Shown piece after piece: positions 44,944-55,711 of a stretch of DNA of 64,000 bases. Numbering within the stretch: the stretch's first letter is position 1; every line of letters begins with the position of its first letter. The DNA comes from Hanleya hanleyi (taxonomy: Eukaryota > Mollusca > Polyplacophora > Lepidopleurida > Hanleyidae), in assembly GCA_036873755.1 (NCBI GenBank), contig JAVTVY010051524.1, forward strand, positions 62,001 to 126,000. The letters run 5' to 3'. Below the pieces are notes generated by a model that saw nothing but the letters and a program-made list of their open reading frames with translations, had not been told where the DNA came from and did not search any database. The position numbers and the translations under genes were made by a program.

Positions 44944-47310
44944 CTACACCTCAATTATGGGACCCTCCTGGTTAGGCCTACTTAGCACTGACCCCGAGAT
45001 CCAAGTTAACCATTTGTATCGATCCGGTCTTCGAATTGTGCGGCCGAATCTGGTTTGTGGGAGAAGCACCATATCTAACCCTGTTCTATCGTTTTGTGGT
45101 ACACTGCAAGGTTCAGTTGTAATGTGAACATCTTTATTGTCTTCACAAGTTACAGTAAGTTCGGCAGTAGCATCTTCTGTTTGCGGTGTCACTTCTCCGA
45201 TTTCTGTTATCTTCTGTGTTTTTGGCAAAATGTTCTTCCACGTCTCAAACTTGGTTCCTAGGTAAGGCTTGAGGCGATCGAAATGGATGACCTTTGGTTT
45301 GGACCTTGGGCATCGTTGAATCCAGTATACAGTGTCATCTACACTCTTCATTACTTGATAAGGACCTTCCCAAAAGCAGGACAACTTTGGTGATAGACCC
45401 TTCTTCCGGACTGGATTGTACAACCAAACAACGTCTCCAGGATTGAAAGGACGCCCCTTAGCACATCTATCGTAAGATCTCTTCTGCACCATCTGTTTGG
45501 CCTTCGAATGTCTTCTCGCATTTTTGTAGGCAACCTCAAGGCGCTCTCGCAAAATTTCAGAGTACTCTGTAGTTTCTGAAACAGAAATACAAGGTGGCAA
45601 ACCAGTTACTAAGTCTAACGGCAACTCAACCTCCCTACCCAACATCATCATATTCGGTGTCTCACCGGTCGTCTCATGTTGTGAGCTCCGGTAGGCCATC
45701 ATGGCGAACGGAAGTTGCTCATCCCAATCTGTCTGGTTCTTGGAAACCATCATAGACAGACATGTCTCCAAGGTACGGTTAAACCGCTCAACCATCCCAT
45801 CCGATTGAGGGTGACGTGGTGTAGTTCTCGTCTTCTCCATACCCAACAAAGCACAGACTTCCTGAAAAATTGCAGACTCGTAATTTCGTCCCTGATCTGA
45901 ATGTATTTGCCGTGCGACCCCATATCTACAAATGAACTCTTCAGTTAGCTTCTTCGCAACTGTCACCGCTTCTTGATTAGGAATCGCATATCCCTCAATC
46001 CATTTGGTAAAGTAATCACTGATCAGCAAGATGTACTTATTACCACTTCTGGTCTTTGGCAAAGGTCCAATGATATCCGTTGCAATCCTCTCCAAGGGAA
46101 GTCCCACACGATACTGCTTCATTGGAGCTCTGCATCGCTTGGTAGGAGACTTCTTCATCGCACAGACATCACATTGCTCACACCAGCGTTTCACATCTCT
46201 TCTCATCCCATACCAGTGGAATCTCTGTTGCAACTTCGGTAGTACTTTATTCAGGCCAAAATGTCCCGAAGTCTTAGCTGCATGCAGTTCATCGAAAATC
46301 CCCTTGCGAAACTGCTGTGGTAGAAGGACTCGCCAATAGGATCTGTGCAAATCAACTTCCCATCTCAAACACAGTATTCCGTCTTTAATTTCCAACCGGT
46401 CCCATGCCTTCCAGTAAGACTTGATGGAATTATTCTCTCCAGATATAGTTTCCCACAGTGGTCTTTGATCCAGAGTCTGCTTTGCGTTGACAATCCAAGA
46501 CAACTCGTCATCGTTTCTCTGGGCTGCTACCATATTCTCATCCAGATAAACTTCACTTACAACATGCGGTAATGCAGATGTAGTTTTAGGAGACCTTCGT
46601 CTCTTTCGTTTGTAGTTGGGTTGCTTCCAGCCCCACGATTTTGGTATCCACTTGATCTTTGGCAGTACAGGACCAGTGTGATCAGTCTGTGTGGCCACTT
46701 CCACCATCTTTTGCTGTGTGACACTAGCACAATAGGAACCATCAACATCTCTACTGAAACCAATCTTCTCACACTGTCGACAGGCCCCTCTCGACATGGC
46801 ATCTGCATTTTGATGTTGTCTTCCAGGACGATGTAATATTTCGAAATCAAATGTGCCGAGGACACTCAACCACCGGGCCAGCTGACCTTCTGGTTCTTTA
46901 AAACTCATCAACCAACGGAGTGCGGCATGGTCCGTCCGGATGGTAAAGTGCCTCCCATACAAGTATTGCTTGAAATACTTCACAAAGACAACAACAGCTA
47001 GAAGCTCCCTCCTTGTCACACAATAGTTGCGTTCTGATTTGGACAGTGATCTGCTTGCATAAGCGATCACCTTCTCCGTACCCTCTTGTTGCTGAGATAA
47101 AACTGCCCCAATCCCATGTGCGCTCGCATCAGTATCTAAAATATGCTCACCAGTCGCGCTAGGATATGCCAGTACTGGCAATTGAATCAAACTGGTCTTC
47201 AGATTGCAGAAGGCTTCCTGACACTCGTCTATCCAGTTAAACCATGATCCCGACACTCTTTTGGTTCCACCAATGCCCATTTTCCACAAACTTGTCCTGA
47301 AGACTTGCAT
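44944..47310 (-). CDS. Pol remnant: RNase H and integrase (RT missing)
   Basis: 788-residue intact frame. RNase H spans about 55-172, with DTDAS (59-63), E102, D127 and D170. Integrase follows: zinc-binding H343/H350 and C380/C383, then the DD35E core with D412, D472 and E508, the last two separated by exactly 35 residues. A GPY-like module (WEGPYQV) and HFDRLKPY come near the C-terminal third. The frame starts in the connection region just before RNase H: FNWIDECQEAF is preceded by a short unrelated-looking joint. The finger-palm part of the reverse transcriptase with the YxDD motif, normally about 1 kb, is absent between this and the protease. So the enzyme could cut and integrate but not copy. 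Confidence 0.9.
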   Translation of the reverse strand: MQVFRTSLWKMGIGGTKRVSGSWFNWIDECQEAFCNLKTSLIQLPVLAYPSATGEHILDTDASAHGIGAVLSQQQEGTEKVIAYASRSLSKSERNYCVTRRELLAVVVFVKYFKQYLYGRHFTIRTDHAALRWLMSFKEPEGQLARWLSVLGTFDFEILHRPGRQHQNADAMSRGACRQCEKIGFSRDVDGSYCASVTQQKMVEVATQTDHTGPVLPKIKWIPKSWGWKQPNYKRKRRRSPKTTSALPHVVSEVYLDENMVAAQRNDDELSWIVNAKQTLDQRPLWETISGENNSIKSYWKAWDRLEIKDGILCLRWEVDLHRSYWRVLLPQQFRKGIFDELHAAKTSGHFGLNKVLPKLQQRFHWYGMRRDVKRWCEQCDVCAMKKSPTKRCRAPMKQYRVGLPLERIATDIIGPLPKTRSGNKYILLISDYFTKWIEGYAIPNQEAVTVAKKLTEEFICRYGVARQIHSDQGRNYESAIFQEVCALLGMEKTRTTPRHPQSDGMVERFNRTLETCLSMMVSKNQTDWDEQLPFAMMAYRSSQHETTGETPNMMMLGREVELPLDLVTGLPPCISVSETTEYSEILRERLEVAYKNARRHSKAKQMVQKRSYDRCAKGRPFNPGDVVWLYNPVRKKGLSPKLSCFWEGPYQVMKSVDDTVYWIQRCPRSKPKVIHFDRLKPYLGTKFETWKNILPKTQKITEIGEVTPQTEDATAELTVTCEDNKDVHITTEPCSVPQNDRTGLDMVLLPQTRFGRTIRRPDRYKWLTWISGSVLSRPNQEGPIIEV

Positions 47311-47452
47311 GGTAGTACCACCTCTGACCTGGGATCAATTATAGTCTTCTCTGCCAACACAAGATGGCATGTTTCGTTATCTACGGTCTTCATGTGACAG
47401 ACCAATATTCATCTTCACAATTGAGACTTCTGCTCTTGGGATGTAACTGACA

Positions 47453-47842
47453 TCATACTGAAGAAGAAAATCCATGCCAAGAAACGGTTACAATCATCTC
47501 CGTTGGAAAAGAAAATATACCAAGACTAATTCGACATTGGCCAAATACCGTGATGGGCTTCTTGTCTGCTGCCCATAACGTTATGGATGAATAGTCTAGT
47601 CGTGGTCTGGAATTCACTGGAATCCTCTGATAAACTTCACGGGACATGATAGTCACACATGACCCGGTATCCACAAGAAAGCGAACGTCAACTCCCAAAA
47701 TAGAACCAGAAACATAGAAACCAGAATCAACAGTAAATTCTCTGGAAACGACTTTATTCAATTTCTTATATACATTGTTCTGCTGGGGCACATCTGCATT
47801 GACTGATGTCTTACCCCTAGAACCAGTCAATTCTAGTTTCCC
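47453..47842 (-). pseudogene. Retropepsin-type protease, C-terminally frameshifted
   Basis: The frame is entered from gag by a predicted -1 shift at 47,836-47,842. FLVDTGSCVT is the aspartic protease active site and ISLGIF precedes the C-terminal part. The frame changes near the end (about 47,470-47,490) and soon stops, and the next 140 bp lead into the deletion joint with RNase H. It resembles a Ty3-type protease of ~120 residues. The product is probably inactive or lacks its processing end. Confidence 0.75.
47785..47842 (-). promoter_or_regulatory. Predicted -1 ribosomal frameshift signal (slippery site plus structure)
   Basis: On the minus strand GGGAAAC (47,836-47,842) overlaps the last gag codons GGA AAC and is followed at once by the gag stop TAG. 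Five bases later TTGACTG (47,824-47,830) can pair with CAGTCAA (47,799-47,805), and loop GGGG (47,814-47,817) can pair with CCCC (47,785-47,788), an H-type pseudoknot. A -1 slip leads directly into the protease frame. Confidence 0.75.
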
Positions 47843-48858
47843 GATTGATTATTGCTTGGTCTGAAGCCAGAATTTCCTTTAGATGACCACTCCCTCTTGT
47901 ACATTTCAGTACAGTCACGTTTGTAATGACCTTTCTTCCGACATCCATAACATTCCACCTCGGATAATGGCCGTCTGTAGCCGCTCTCCTCCCTTGACTG
48001 ATTCCCCTCATCTCCATTAGTCTTCTTATTGACCGTGAAATCCTGTTGCCGCATCAACATCTCAATCTTCTTCTCGAGTTCTAGAACCTGCTTATCGGTA
48101 TTACTGGAGTCAACCGTTATTTCCCGGACATGTTTTCTGCCTGAACTATCACTCCTCCCCGCCTCTATCTTCCGATAACCCTCAACCTCAAGCGCCACTG
48201 TGACTGCTTGTTCCAAGGTATTAGGCTTCCCTTGATAGATCCGCATTCGTACCTCAGAATCCTCTAAGGCATCGACGAAGTGTGTCTTCGCTAAACGATC
48301 TCTCTGGGCAACCATCATATCTGGATAGGCCAAATCTGCCATCTTCCTGATTGACTGGCCGAGTTCCCTCATACCCTCTCCACGAAGTTGACGTCTTCCA
48401 CGCAATTCCGCTAGGTATAGCTCAGCCTGGTCCCCTGGACCAAATCGAATAGTCAACACATGCACCAACTTATCAAATCGGCCCTGCTCCTCTGGAGACA
48501 GACTACACGCGACTTGTCTAGCTGCTCCACGCAAATGGGTGAAAAGATAATCGGCCTTCTCCTCATCTCCCCATCTATTGATACGCGCAATAGTATGGAA
48601 CACACTCAGATAGTCCATCCATGAACCTTCTCCGGAAAATGACTCTGGTTTTACCATCATGCGTCTTCTAGACTCTGCGACCAAAACTGGTGGATCCACA
48701 ACTGGTGGATTTCCTTCAATACCCCCAATGTTAGATGCATAACCCTCACGGCCTTCTCCAGTACCACTTCTATTGTTTCTGGTTCGCTTCTGTCTCGTAT
48801 TCAAGAAAATACCTTCTCCAGTGGCCATCTCGTCATCACTAGACTCCATCTTTGACAT
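47833..48858 (-). CDS. Gag-like nucleocapsid polyprotein
   Basis: 341 residues from an ATG 80 bp after the primer binding site. A retrotransposon Gag-type capsid region (SFSGEGSWMDYLSVFHTI, AARQVACSL, FGPGDQAELYLAEL) occupies roughly residues 75-240. A CCHC zinc knuckle C-x2-C-x4-H-x4-C lies at 303-316 (CYGCRKKGHYKRDC). The acidic start and basic tail are usual. It should form the particle and bind element RNA. It appears intact, so this defective copy may still supply or exploit Gag. Confidence 0.88.
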   Translation of the reverse strand: MSKMESSDDEMATGEGIFLNTRQKRTRNNRSGTGEGREGYASNIGGIEGNPPVVDPPVLVAESRRRMMVKPESFSGEGSWMDYLSVFHTIARINRWGDEEKADYLFTHLRGAARQVACSLSPEEQGRFDKLVHVLTIRFGPGDQAELYLAELRGRRQLRGEGMRELGQSIRKMADLAYPDMMVAQRDRLAKTHFVDALEDSEVRMRIYQGKPNTLEQAVTVALEVEGYRKIEAGRSDSSGRKHVREITVDSSNTDKQVLELEKKIEMLMRQQDFTVNKKTNGDEGNQSREESGYRRPLSEVECYGCRKKGHYKRDCTEMYKREWSSKGNSGFRPSNNQSGN

Positions 48859-48938
48859 TCTTTAATAGGTATCCTATATCCCCTGGTCAAATATCGTTAT
48901 GTCTTCTCAACTGTGTTTCAGGTATCCGTTGCTATGGC

Positions 48939-48957
48939 AATCCCACCGCTGCCACCA
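48939..48957 (-). promoter_or_regulatory. Primer binding site, tRNA-Leu type
   Basis: Three bases inside the 5' LTR, the minus strand reads TGGTGGCAGCGGTGGGATT, the complement of a tRNA 3' end ...AATCCCACCGCTGCCACCA, which is the acceptor/T-arm of a common animal tRNA-Leu (recalled). Confidence 0.8.
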
Positions 48958-48960
48958 AAT

Positions 48961-51679
48961 TGTAACGGTTTTTCCTCTCTCAAGTGGTTGATAGTCAATT
49001 AGTTACCAAATTGTAACACTTTCTGGTATCTTAGGTCATGGGACTAATCAACCAAATAACACGATTTTTGCTGCCACCAGTGACGTAAGGTGTCACAACC
49101 CGTAAATTTAATATCTTCTCAATACACTTCTCTCTAGTAGCTTGGTCAATGATTCTGGAGGCGTACCGTTATGGATCCGCCTGGATTACTGGATACTCTG
49201 GGTATTAAGAGCCAGTACTGGGTTTTTATCTTCTCCAAACCACTCCAGGTTCTCGCCCAATGATATCGATAATCGTAAACAGATAATCTGAAACACAGTT
49301 TTCTTTTAGTGCCTCCAATAACACTAGAAGATATCTTCAGCAACCCTCAGGATATCCGCAGGATATCACAGGATATTTGCATGCAGGATATTTCTCCAGG
49401 AAAATACCAGGGATAGAGTATGGAATACCATAGGATAATGCCTAGGACGGCTTGAGTCCATTTAAGGTGACGGCATGCATATGATTCATGGATATTTCCT
49501 CACAGGATACTCTCGGGATACTGCAGGGTATTACGTAGGTTAACACCTCATTTCGTAGGATGCCAATTTGCAAGATATCCAGCATACAAGGGAGTAGGAT
49601 ATCAAGCAAGGATAACGAAATACCCGTTATCGCCATACCAGCAGGATGTCGTATTTTGCAGGAGACCCGATTATCGTTCATATCACTCGTTAAATGGAAA
49701 TCTGCAGGATACGCTTCTTCAACTCAACATGAATCACCAAATAACATCGATTTCAACAACAACAAAATTTATTATTTGTGAACTGGACGATATGTTATTT
49801 ACAGTATATTCACATTATTAATTGTCTCACTGATGCGATGTACAACAGAAAAATAAATGGGGGTGAGTAAGCTTACATGATACTTCTCATATTTGCAAAT
49901 ATTAAGATTGGATCTCGGAAACTAAATATGCCTCCCCAAGACTTCCATACATCCTTAAGGATAATAGTGTCAGAAAACTTATGGAATGGAAAGGAAGTGT
50001 CCACCTGTCATCAGCAATAGGCAGTATCATCTACGTATAAGAGGGCGCTTCCACCTGCCACCCGCAACTGACAGTATCGTCTCTATACGAGCATTATTGT
50101 CCACCTGCCACCTACGACTGGCAGTGTCATCTATGTACGGTACGCAATAATTTCCACCTGCCACCCATGCTTGGCAGTGTCATCTCTGTGCATATTAATT
50201 TCCACCTGCCACCTACAACTGGCAGTATCATCTATATGCGTATTAATTTCCACCTGCCACCCATGACTGACAGTATCATCTATGTGCGTACGTTGCAGGG
50301 AATACCAGACCCGAGGGGATATTCAACATTCTTCATTGTAAGGAATTTTATATCCTTACGTATATATAGGAAATAACTAACCATCTCCCATACATATCCT
50401 ATTCATGACATTTAGAAATCACAGTAAACTTTGACATCTAAATTCAAAATCTTGACTCCCGGGTATATAATCGTCTCCAAAATGTAAATTAACCGGTCTA
50501 AACTGTTGTTTAATCTGTAAACGGTATAAATTTGGCTTAAAATCCTCAAATGAACGAGTGAAATCATCCTGTAAGCACAAATTTGGAAATGATCCTTATT
50601 TCAGGATGAGAATTGATCCTTATTTCAGGATGAGGATTGATCCTTATTTCAGGATGAGGATTGATCCTTATTTCAGGATGAGAATTGATCCTTATTTCAG
50701 GATGAGGATTGATCCTTATTTCAGGATGAGGATTGATCCTTATTTCAGGATGAGGATTGATCCTTGTCTCAGGATATAAGTATTTCATCCTTATTTCAGG
50801 ATATAAGGATTTCATCCTTGTTTCAGGTTGTAAGGATTTCATCCTTGTTTCAGGATGTAAGAATTTCATCCTTGTTTCAGAATATAAGGATTCATCCTTG
50901 TTTCATAACAAAGATAAGAATTTTCCCTAAGACATCTCCCATATATTGGTATATCAATCATCTCCCATAGTGAAGGTGTGATGTTACCTCGTCAAAGACA
51001 AGGGGCAGAATGCGAAGTACCTACCGTCATGTAGAATCATATAGACCGCCACAAACCTGTTTACATCACGTGGGTATCTACGGAGATTTTGATTGGCTGA
51101 ACACGAACGATTTCAAAATCTGCGTTGTATCAGCTAATTAACTTTTACAAGCCACGGAAAGTATCAGAAAAAGCGGCCCTAAACTAGAAAACTTCTATGT
51201 AACAATGTCTTATTCTTCTCCAGACATGTACAAAATAATCTGCCCTATTTTCTCATACAAGTTTTGGAACGCTACGATATCAAATTTCCATATTCAAATA
51301 CTAACAAGCACACAAAGCTGGCGACGTAGTTTTCCGCGAAGTATGAAATGTGCAAGAAATACTGATAAAATACAGCCGTAAAGGACAGATAAAGATGAAC
51401 TACACTTTCACATGAGTATAGATAGGTAAAGTAGAACTCACTTATTCGGGCTAACTAGTTTTTATGCAATGAAAACCCTCAAAGACATAAAAATTAGCCA
51501 AAATTCCCCATGACGAAAACTGGTCCGGCGATAACACCTGTAATGTTACGGCTCTGTCATAAATTCTGCCGATTTTGAAATACGTGAGATTTCGACAATA
51601 AAAACATATTTACATCATGAAATGACACTGGAAAATTATATTGACACATAGTACTTCCAGTCGACCACAAATCGTCACA
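48961..51679 (-). repeat. 5' LTR (2,719 bp)
   Basis: Begins on the minus strand with TGTGACG and ends GTTACA. It holds the same minisatellites as its partner: CCACCTGCCAC units at 49,998-50,295 and ~24-bp units at 50,581-50,901 with two more copies. By eye it differs from the other LTR at about 20 positions in 48,961-49,780 but at only about 2 in 50,900-51,679. Confidence 0.95.
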
Positions 51680-51683
51680 ATAC

Positions 51684-52354
51684 AAACGTGTATATTATGA
51701 GAAGGCAGACAATCATACCGCCTCTCAACGAATAAAACATTGGATATGAATAAAACTACACACAAACACAAATACCGAAGGAAAGAAATTGTGTACAATC
51801 CAACATTCCATAGAAGCGAAGCAGTCAGAAAAAGGATTATTGATATATAAAAAGCTTGTTTCGTCTGTTAGAAATCTACATTTTATCTGCATAGAAAGGT
51901 CGAAATAGCACAATTTTGTGCCTGTGTTACTAGGTCTTTCTCCTTCTCCAGAGCTTGCTGATCTTTGTTGTACCACCCCCATTCTGCCCACGATCGGAAA
52001 CGGTTGTGTGCATTCGCGACCGCTCGGTCTGTATTCCGTCGAAGCCATAGTATACCTCGTCCATTAATGGTGTAGAGATTTTACACCGCTCCAGTGTGTA
52101 AACCGTGATCCGCCGCACGTGAGGCACACCACAGACTATATGATGTATTTTCACTCAAAAAGTCCTCGTTGTATTCTCAGGATCAGGAGATAAATATATG
52201 TCCAAATGAAAGGGATATTCCCTTGATTGTACCCCCGAAGGATCTCTTCTAATTTAAGGTACGTTTCTCCTGTTTGTTTCGTCTCAAGCTAATTTCCATG
52301 GTAACGGAAGTCAAACAGCTGCCATGCGCTGCTCAGAGTTTCGGTGATACTGTG
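51684..52354. other. Intergenic DNA between two elements
   Basis: No recognisable gene. Short minus-strand frames (51,610-52,154) lack motifs. Confidence 0.5.
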
Positions 52355-52440
52355 AGTAGTATATATAACGGATTTCAAGTCGCCTTTCACCCGGATGTAA
52401 CTATGACGTCACTTCCGGTTGGGTTGAAAGAGGCGTGGCC
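52355..52440. repeat. Outer terminus of D, left
   Basis: AGTAGTATATATAACGG then, inward, CACCCGGATG and TGACGTCACTTCCGG (52,404-52,418), an ETS/CRE composite. Mirrored at 59,900-59,985. Confidence 0.7.
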
Positions 52441-52522
52441 TTTGGTACATGTCTAGACTTGTTGGTGTGTGTGTTGATGTACTGGGGTTTTTCCCCACAA
52501 TGGTGGCTAATGGCGGCCTAGT

Positions 52523-52830
52523 CGGCCATGTTGGAAAATGGCGGCATTTGAGTCGGCCATGTTGGAAAATGGCGGCATTTGAGTCGGCCATGTTGGAAAA
52601 TGGCGGCATTTGAGTCGGCCATGTTGGAAAATGGCGGCATTTGAGTCGGCCATGTTGGAAAAATGGCGGCATTTGAGTCGGCCATGTTGCAAAATGGCGG
52701 CATTTGAGTCGGCCATGTTGCAAAATGGCGGCATTTGAGTCGGCCATGTTGGAAAATGGCGCCATTTGAGTCGGCCAAGTTGGAAAATGGCGGCATTTTA
52801 GTCCGCCATGTTGGAAAATGGCGGCTGCGG
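52523..52830. repeat. 31-bp array with YY1-like sites, left arm
   Basis: About ten tandem units of GTCGGCCATGTTGGAAAATG plus GCGGCATTTGA. Each unit has two motifs fitting the YY1 core CCATNTT in opposite orientations. Frames translating to MADSNAAIFQHG-type repeats are artefacts. Confidence 0.9.
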
Positions 52831-53900
52831 TGGCCCAAGGGTATGGAAATAGACGTTTTGAGAGCTAGGGGAGTCCCTAATGGGCCGATGGAGTTGAGTG
52901 AGGTATCAAAGTGAAGCCTAGGTAAGGGGGCATCAGATGGGCTGGGTGGGTGCATGTAAAATTTTTCCTGAAAAAAAACGGAACACGGACTTTATCGAAA
53001 AATCCGGGAAAATGACTATATGGGGTATGGGGGGATATATAGGTCGCCGGGCTTAACGGGGCTTGCCTATCAATAGAGCTATCTCCCCCTAGTTCCAGGG
53101 TGGGTGTATGTAAAATTTTTCCTGAAAAAATACGGAACACGGACTTTATTCTAAATTACGGGAAAATGCCTATATGGGGTACGGGGGGTATAGGACCATC
53201 CTGGGAAACCTACTTCTATACATTTGCGGTAGGGTTGTTTGGATTTGTTTTTCACGTCTCGTCATTTAGAACACGATAGGAAGTGTCCCGGAGCGAATCG
53301 GTGAAAATTTGAAAAAGTACGATATAGCCCCATATAGTCCCATACTGGCGCACTGGCCAATGTTGAACCTAATGGGAAACTTACTTCTATACATTTGCGG
53401 TAGGGTTGTTTGGATTTGTTTTTCACGTCTCGACATTTAGAACATGATAGGAAGTGTCCCGGAGCGAATCGGTGAAATTTTTGAAAAAAGTCACCGAGGC
53501 CTGGGTAGGCCCATAGGCCTATACTGCATGGCTATGGGTGTATAGGGCCATACGGGATGGACGTATTGGAGTCTAGGTGGGCCACTAATGGTCCGATGGG
53601 GTCGAGTGAGGCATCAAAGTGAAGCATTCGTGAAGGGGCATCTGATGGGCTGGGTGTGGGGTTGAAATATCGGCATTCTGCGCATGCGCGGTGGCCAAAG
53701 TGTATGAAAATAGACGTTTTGGGATCGAGCGGGGTTTCTAATGGGCCGATGGAGTTGTATGAGGTATCCATGTGAAGCCTAGGTGAAGGGGCATCCAGTC
53801 ATGGGTGGGTGCATGTAAAATTTTTCCTGAAAAAAAAACGGAAAACGGACTTTACCCCTAAAATAGGGGAAAACCCCTATCACCTCTAGCCAAAAGGACT
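52830..53900 (-). repeat. Subterminal arrays of D, left arm
   Basis: Contains the TTTTAGGGGTAAAGTCCG-type blocks in inverse orientation, duplicated ~170-bp segments (near 53,195-53,310 and 53,370-53,490) and an NRF1-type palindrome at 53,680-53,689. Mirrored at 58,440-59,515. Non-coding. Confidence 0.75.
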
Positions 53901-54187
53901 AATATTGGTCCCCGGGCTTATTCATTGGGACCTGCCTATCAAGTCAATGGGGTGATGTGAATAACAACAAGTTCAGCAATGTTCATACAGTTTATTATCC
54001 CCAATGTTACATCATACCCAGGCTGGGGGAGCCGCCCTGGGTATGTTTAGTATGTTCACAGCAAAACAAATTGAAATATCAAACACCATGTTTTATTATT
54101 TAACGCACCGTCACATTAGGTACAAGTGTTTACTGAGCTCAAGTCAATGATCAGCATGTAGACATAGAGAGTATGTACGACATATTA

Positions 54188-54305
54188 TGGTATTCATCAG
54201 TGCACGAGTGACGCATTCAACCGATGGCAGTGGTGGATCAGCTTGGTAAGGAAAAACGTAACATTGGTCACCCTCTTCACTGTCCACTTGGTGTTGGGTC
54301 GTTGT
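54188..54305 (-). pseudogene. C-terminal scrap of the A-type element gene, left arm
   Basis: About 35 codons corresponding to the end of the frame at 4,747-5,472 (KWTV...VTFF block), without the rest of the gene. It shows that D derives from a longer element by internal deletion. Confidence 0.6.
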
Positions 54306-54507
54306 TGTTGGGCCCATCCAACGCCCGTCAACGCTTAGCTTAACGCTTCAACGCCCTGGTGAATTAGCTCAGAAGCTCTGATTTCCATGGAATTGACACC
54401 AATTCATCGAAATGCAGCGACGCCCGTCAACGCCCGTCGTTACGCCTTAACGCCCGTCTCAACGCCTTAACGCCCGTCTCAACGCCTTAACACACTTTCT
54501 TAACGCT
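54305..54507. repeat. AACGCC/GACGGGCG array downstream of the ATPase, left arm
   Basis: Repeated CAACGCCCGTC and CTTAACGCC words directly after the ATPase stop. The same kind of array follows the ATPase in the right arm and in relics B and C. Confidence 0.7.
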
Positions 54508-55711
54508 TTAACGTCGTTTAATGATGCGTTCGAACAAATGTTGCTTTTGTGCTATTGCTCTGACATACGCCGCTTTCCAGTTCATGCCCGAGATTTTCAA
54601 CATCGACGCTGTTCTTTCAATTTCCATATGGACTGGGTTCTTATTCAACAATTTCATATGGGTCAGTAAGTCGGCATACCGCTGACGCAAAGCCCGTCGT
54701 AGTCTGGGTGCCAATCTGTTATGGGCTAAAATTGCGGCTTCCTCTTTCGAATACCCTTTGCGTTGAAACTTTTTTTCTGTGACCTCCAACATCTCGCCCA
54801 TCTCGGCGTCCATACTTTCTTTGAACAAATCCTTCCATAACCTCGAGTTCACATTATGTTTTTCAACCTCGGGTTGGTCCTTCACGGTTGGGTGATATTC
54901 CGGGACTGGTGGTATGAAGGAGGCCCGCTGTACGGGGGTGGGTTGCTGCTTCACCAGATGTGGACTCGTTGGATGGTGTAGGGGCTGTGATGATGCCTCG
55001 CCGGGTAACAGGTGGGTCGTCAGCCGACGATCTTCTGGGGTATGGGCTTTTAAATCTACGAACAGGTAGCCGTACGGACGGCGTGTCGCTCCTTGAAACG
55101 CCTGCATGAAATGGTCGATGTTCTGAGGATAAATTCGACTACCAAACACACGGATTTGTGCTCTGTCAATGGGATTGGAGAACAACACAAAGTACTGGCA
55201 GTTCAAGGCAATATCTCTGGACGCCTTCCCTTGAGGAAAGAGATTCTGAGTCAAATAGATGACGGACAGATTGGGATGATGGGACCCTTTGGTGAATAGG
55301 TCGGCGATTTTCGAATTGTCCTTGGCCGCACTCATCAGATCATCGAGGACTACCACGTTGGTCTGCTCGGAATCGAAGTAATAGGGTTCGTCTATGTCGT
55401 GAGGAATTCCTGGGACAAAGCTCACATTCTGTAATCGCGTAGTTTCGTAGGAGGGCTGCCACTGGCTATAACACCAAACAACGTGTCGGAGCTGGGGTTG
55501 CCACACCTTCCTCTAGAAACTTCATCACCCAGGACGTCTTTCCACACCCTGTAGGGCCGCTCACCGTCATCGTATAGGGATGTCCTACGCCACTTGGTGA
55601 ACCTATAGCGGGACTGGGTGGTGTCTCTTGTCTATGCGTTAGACGCATATGTCTGAGCATATTGTCGCGACGAGAGAGTGTCTTTTCACAGAACGGACAT
55701 GTACTCGACAT
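54508..55711 (-). pseudogene. C2H2-finger packaging ATPase, left arm (2-bp deletion)
   Basis: Same gene as 56,633-57,838. Starts at ATG 55,709-55,711: N-terminal C2H2 finger, Walker A GPTGCGKTSW, Walker B VVVLDDLM, the SVIYLTQNLF block, then a Pro/His-rich linker and a basic helical C-terminus ending at TAA 54,508-54,510. A 2-bp loss near 55,481, between Walker A and the next strand, shifts the frame, so the product would be only ~80 residues. Its C-terminus is open where the right copy has a stop. Family: FtsK/HerA-type genome-packaging ATPases of Polintons and adenovirus-like lineages. Confidence 0.85.

Larger units (their letters stand above)
40759..51679 (-). mobile_element. Ty3/gypsy-type LTR retrotransposon, RT-deleted
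   Basis: Two long LTRs (40,759-43,379 and 48,961-51,679) with TG...CA ends are flanked by a 4-bp duplication ATAC (40,755-40,758 and 51,680-51,683). Coding is on the minus strand: PBS, gag, protease, RNase H-integrase, ORF3, PPT. The order RNase H before integrase and a GPY/F-like C-terminus place it in Ty3/gypsy (Metaviridae). The reverse transcriptase core is missing, so this copy cannot move by itself. The very high identity of part of the LTRs suggests recent activity in trans. Confidence 0.92.

Noticed and set aside
43607..44944. ORF3 as an envelope gene
   Set aside because: No signal peptide, no membrane segment, and clear zinc fingers instead.
52409..52955. Overlapping frames with MADSNAAIFQHG-type repeats (also at 59,387-59,933)
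   Set aside because: Three frames are open because the 31-bp YY1-like unit lacks stops; non-coding array.
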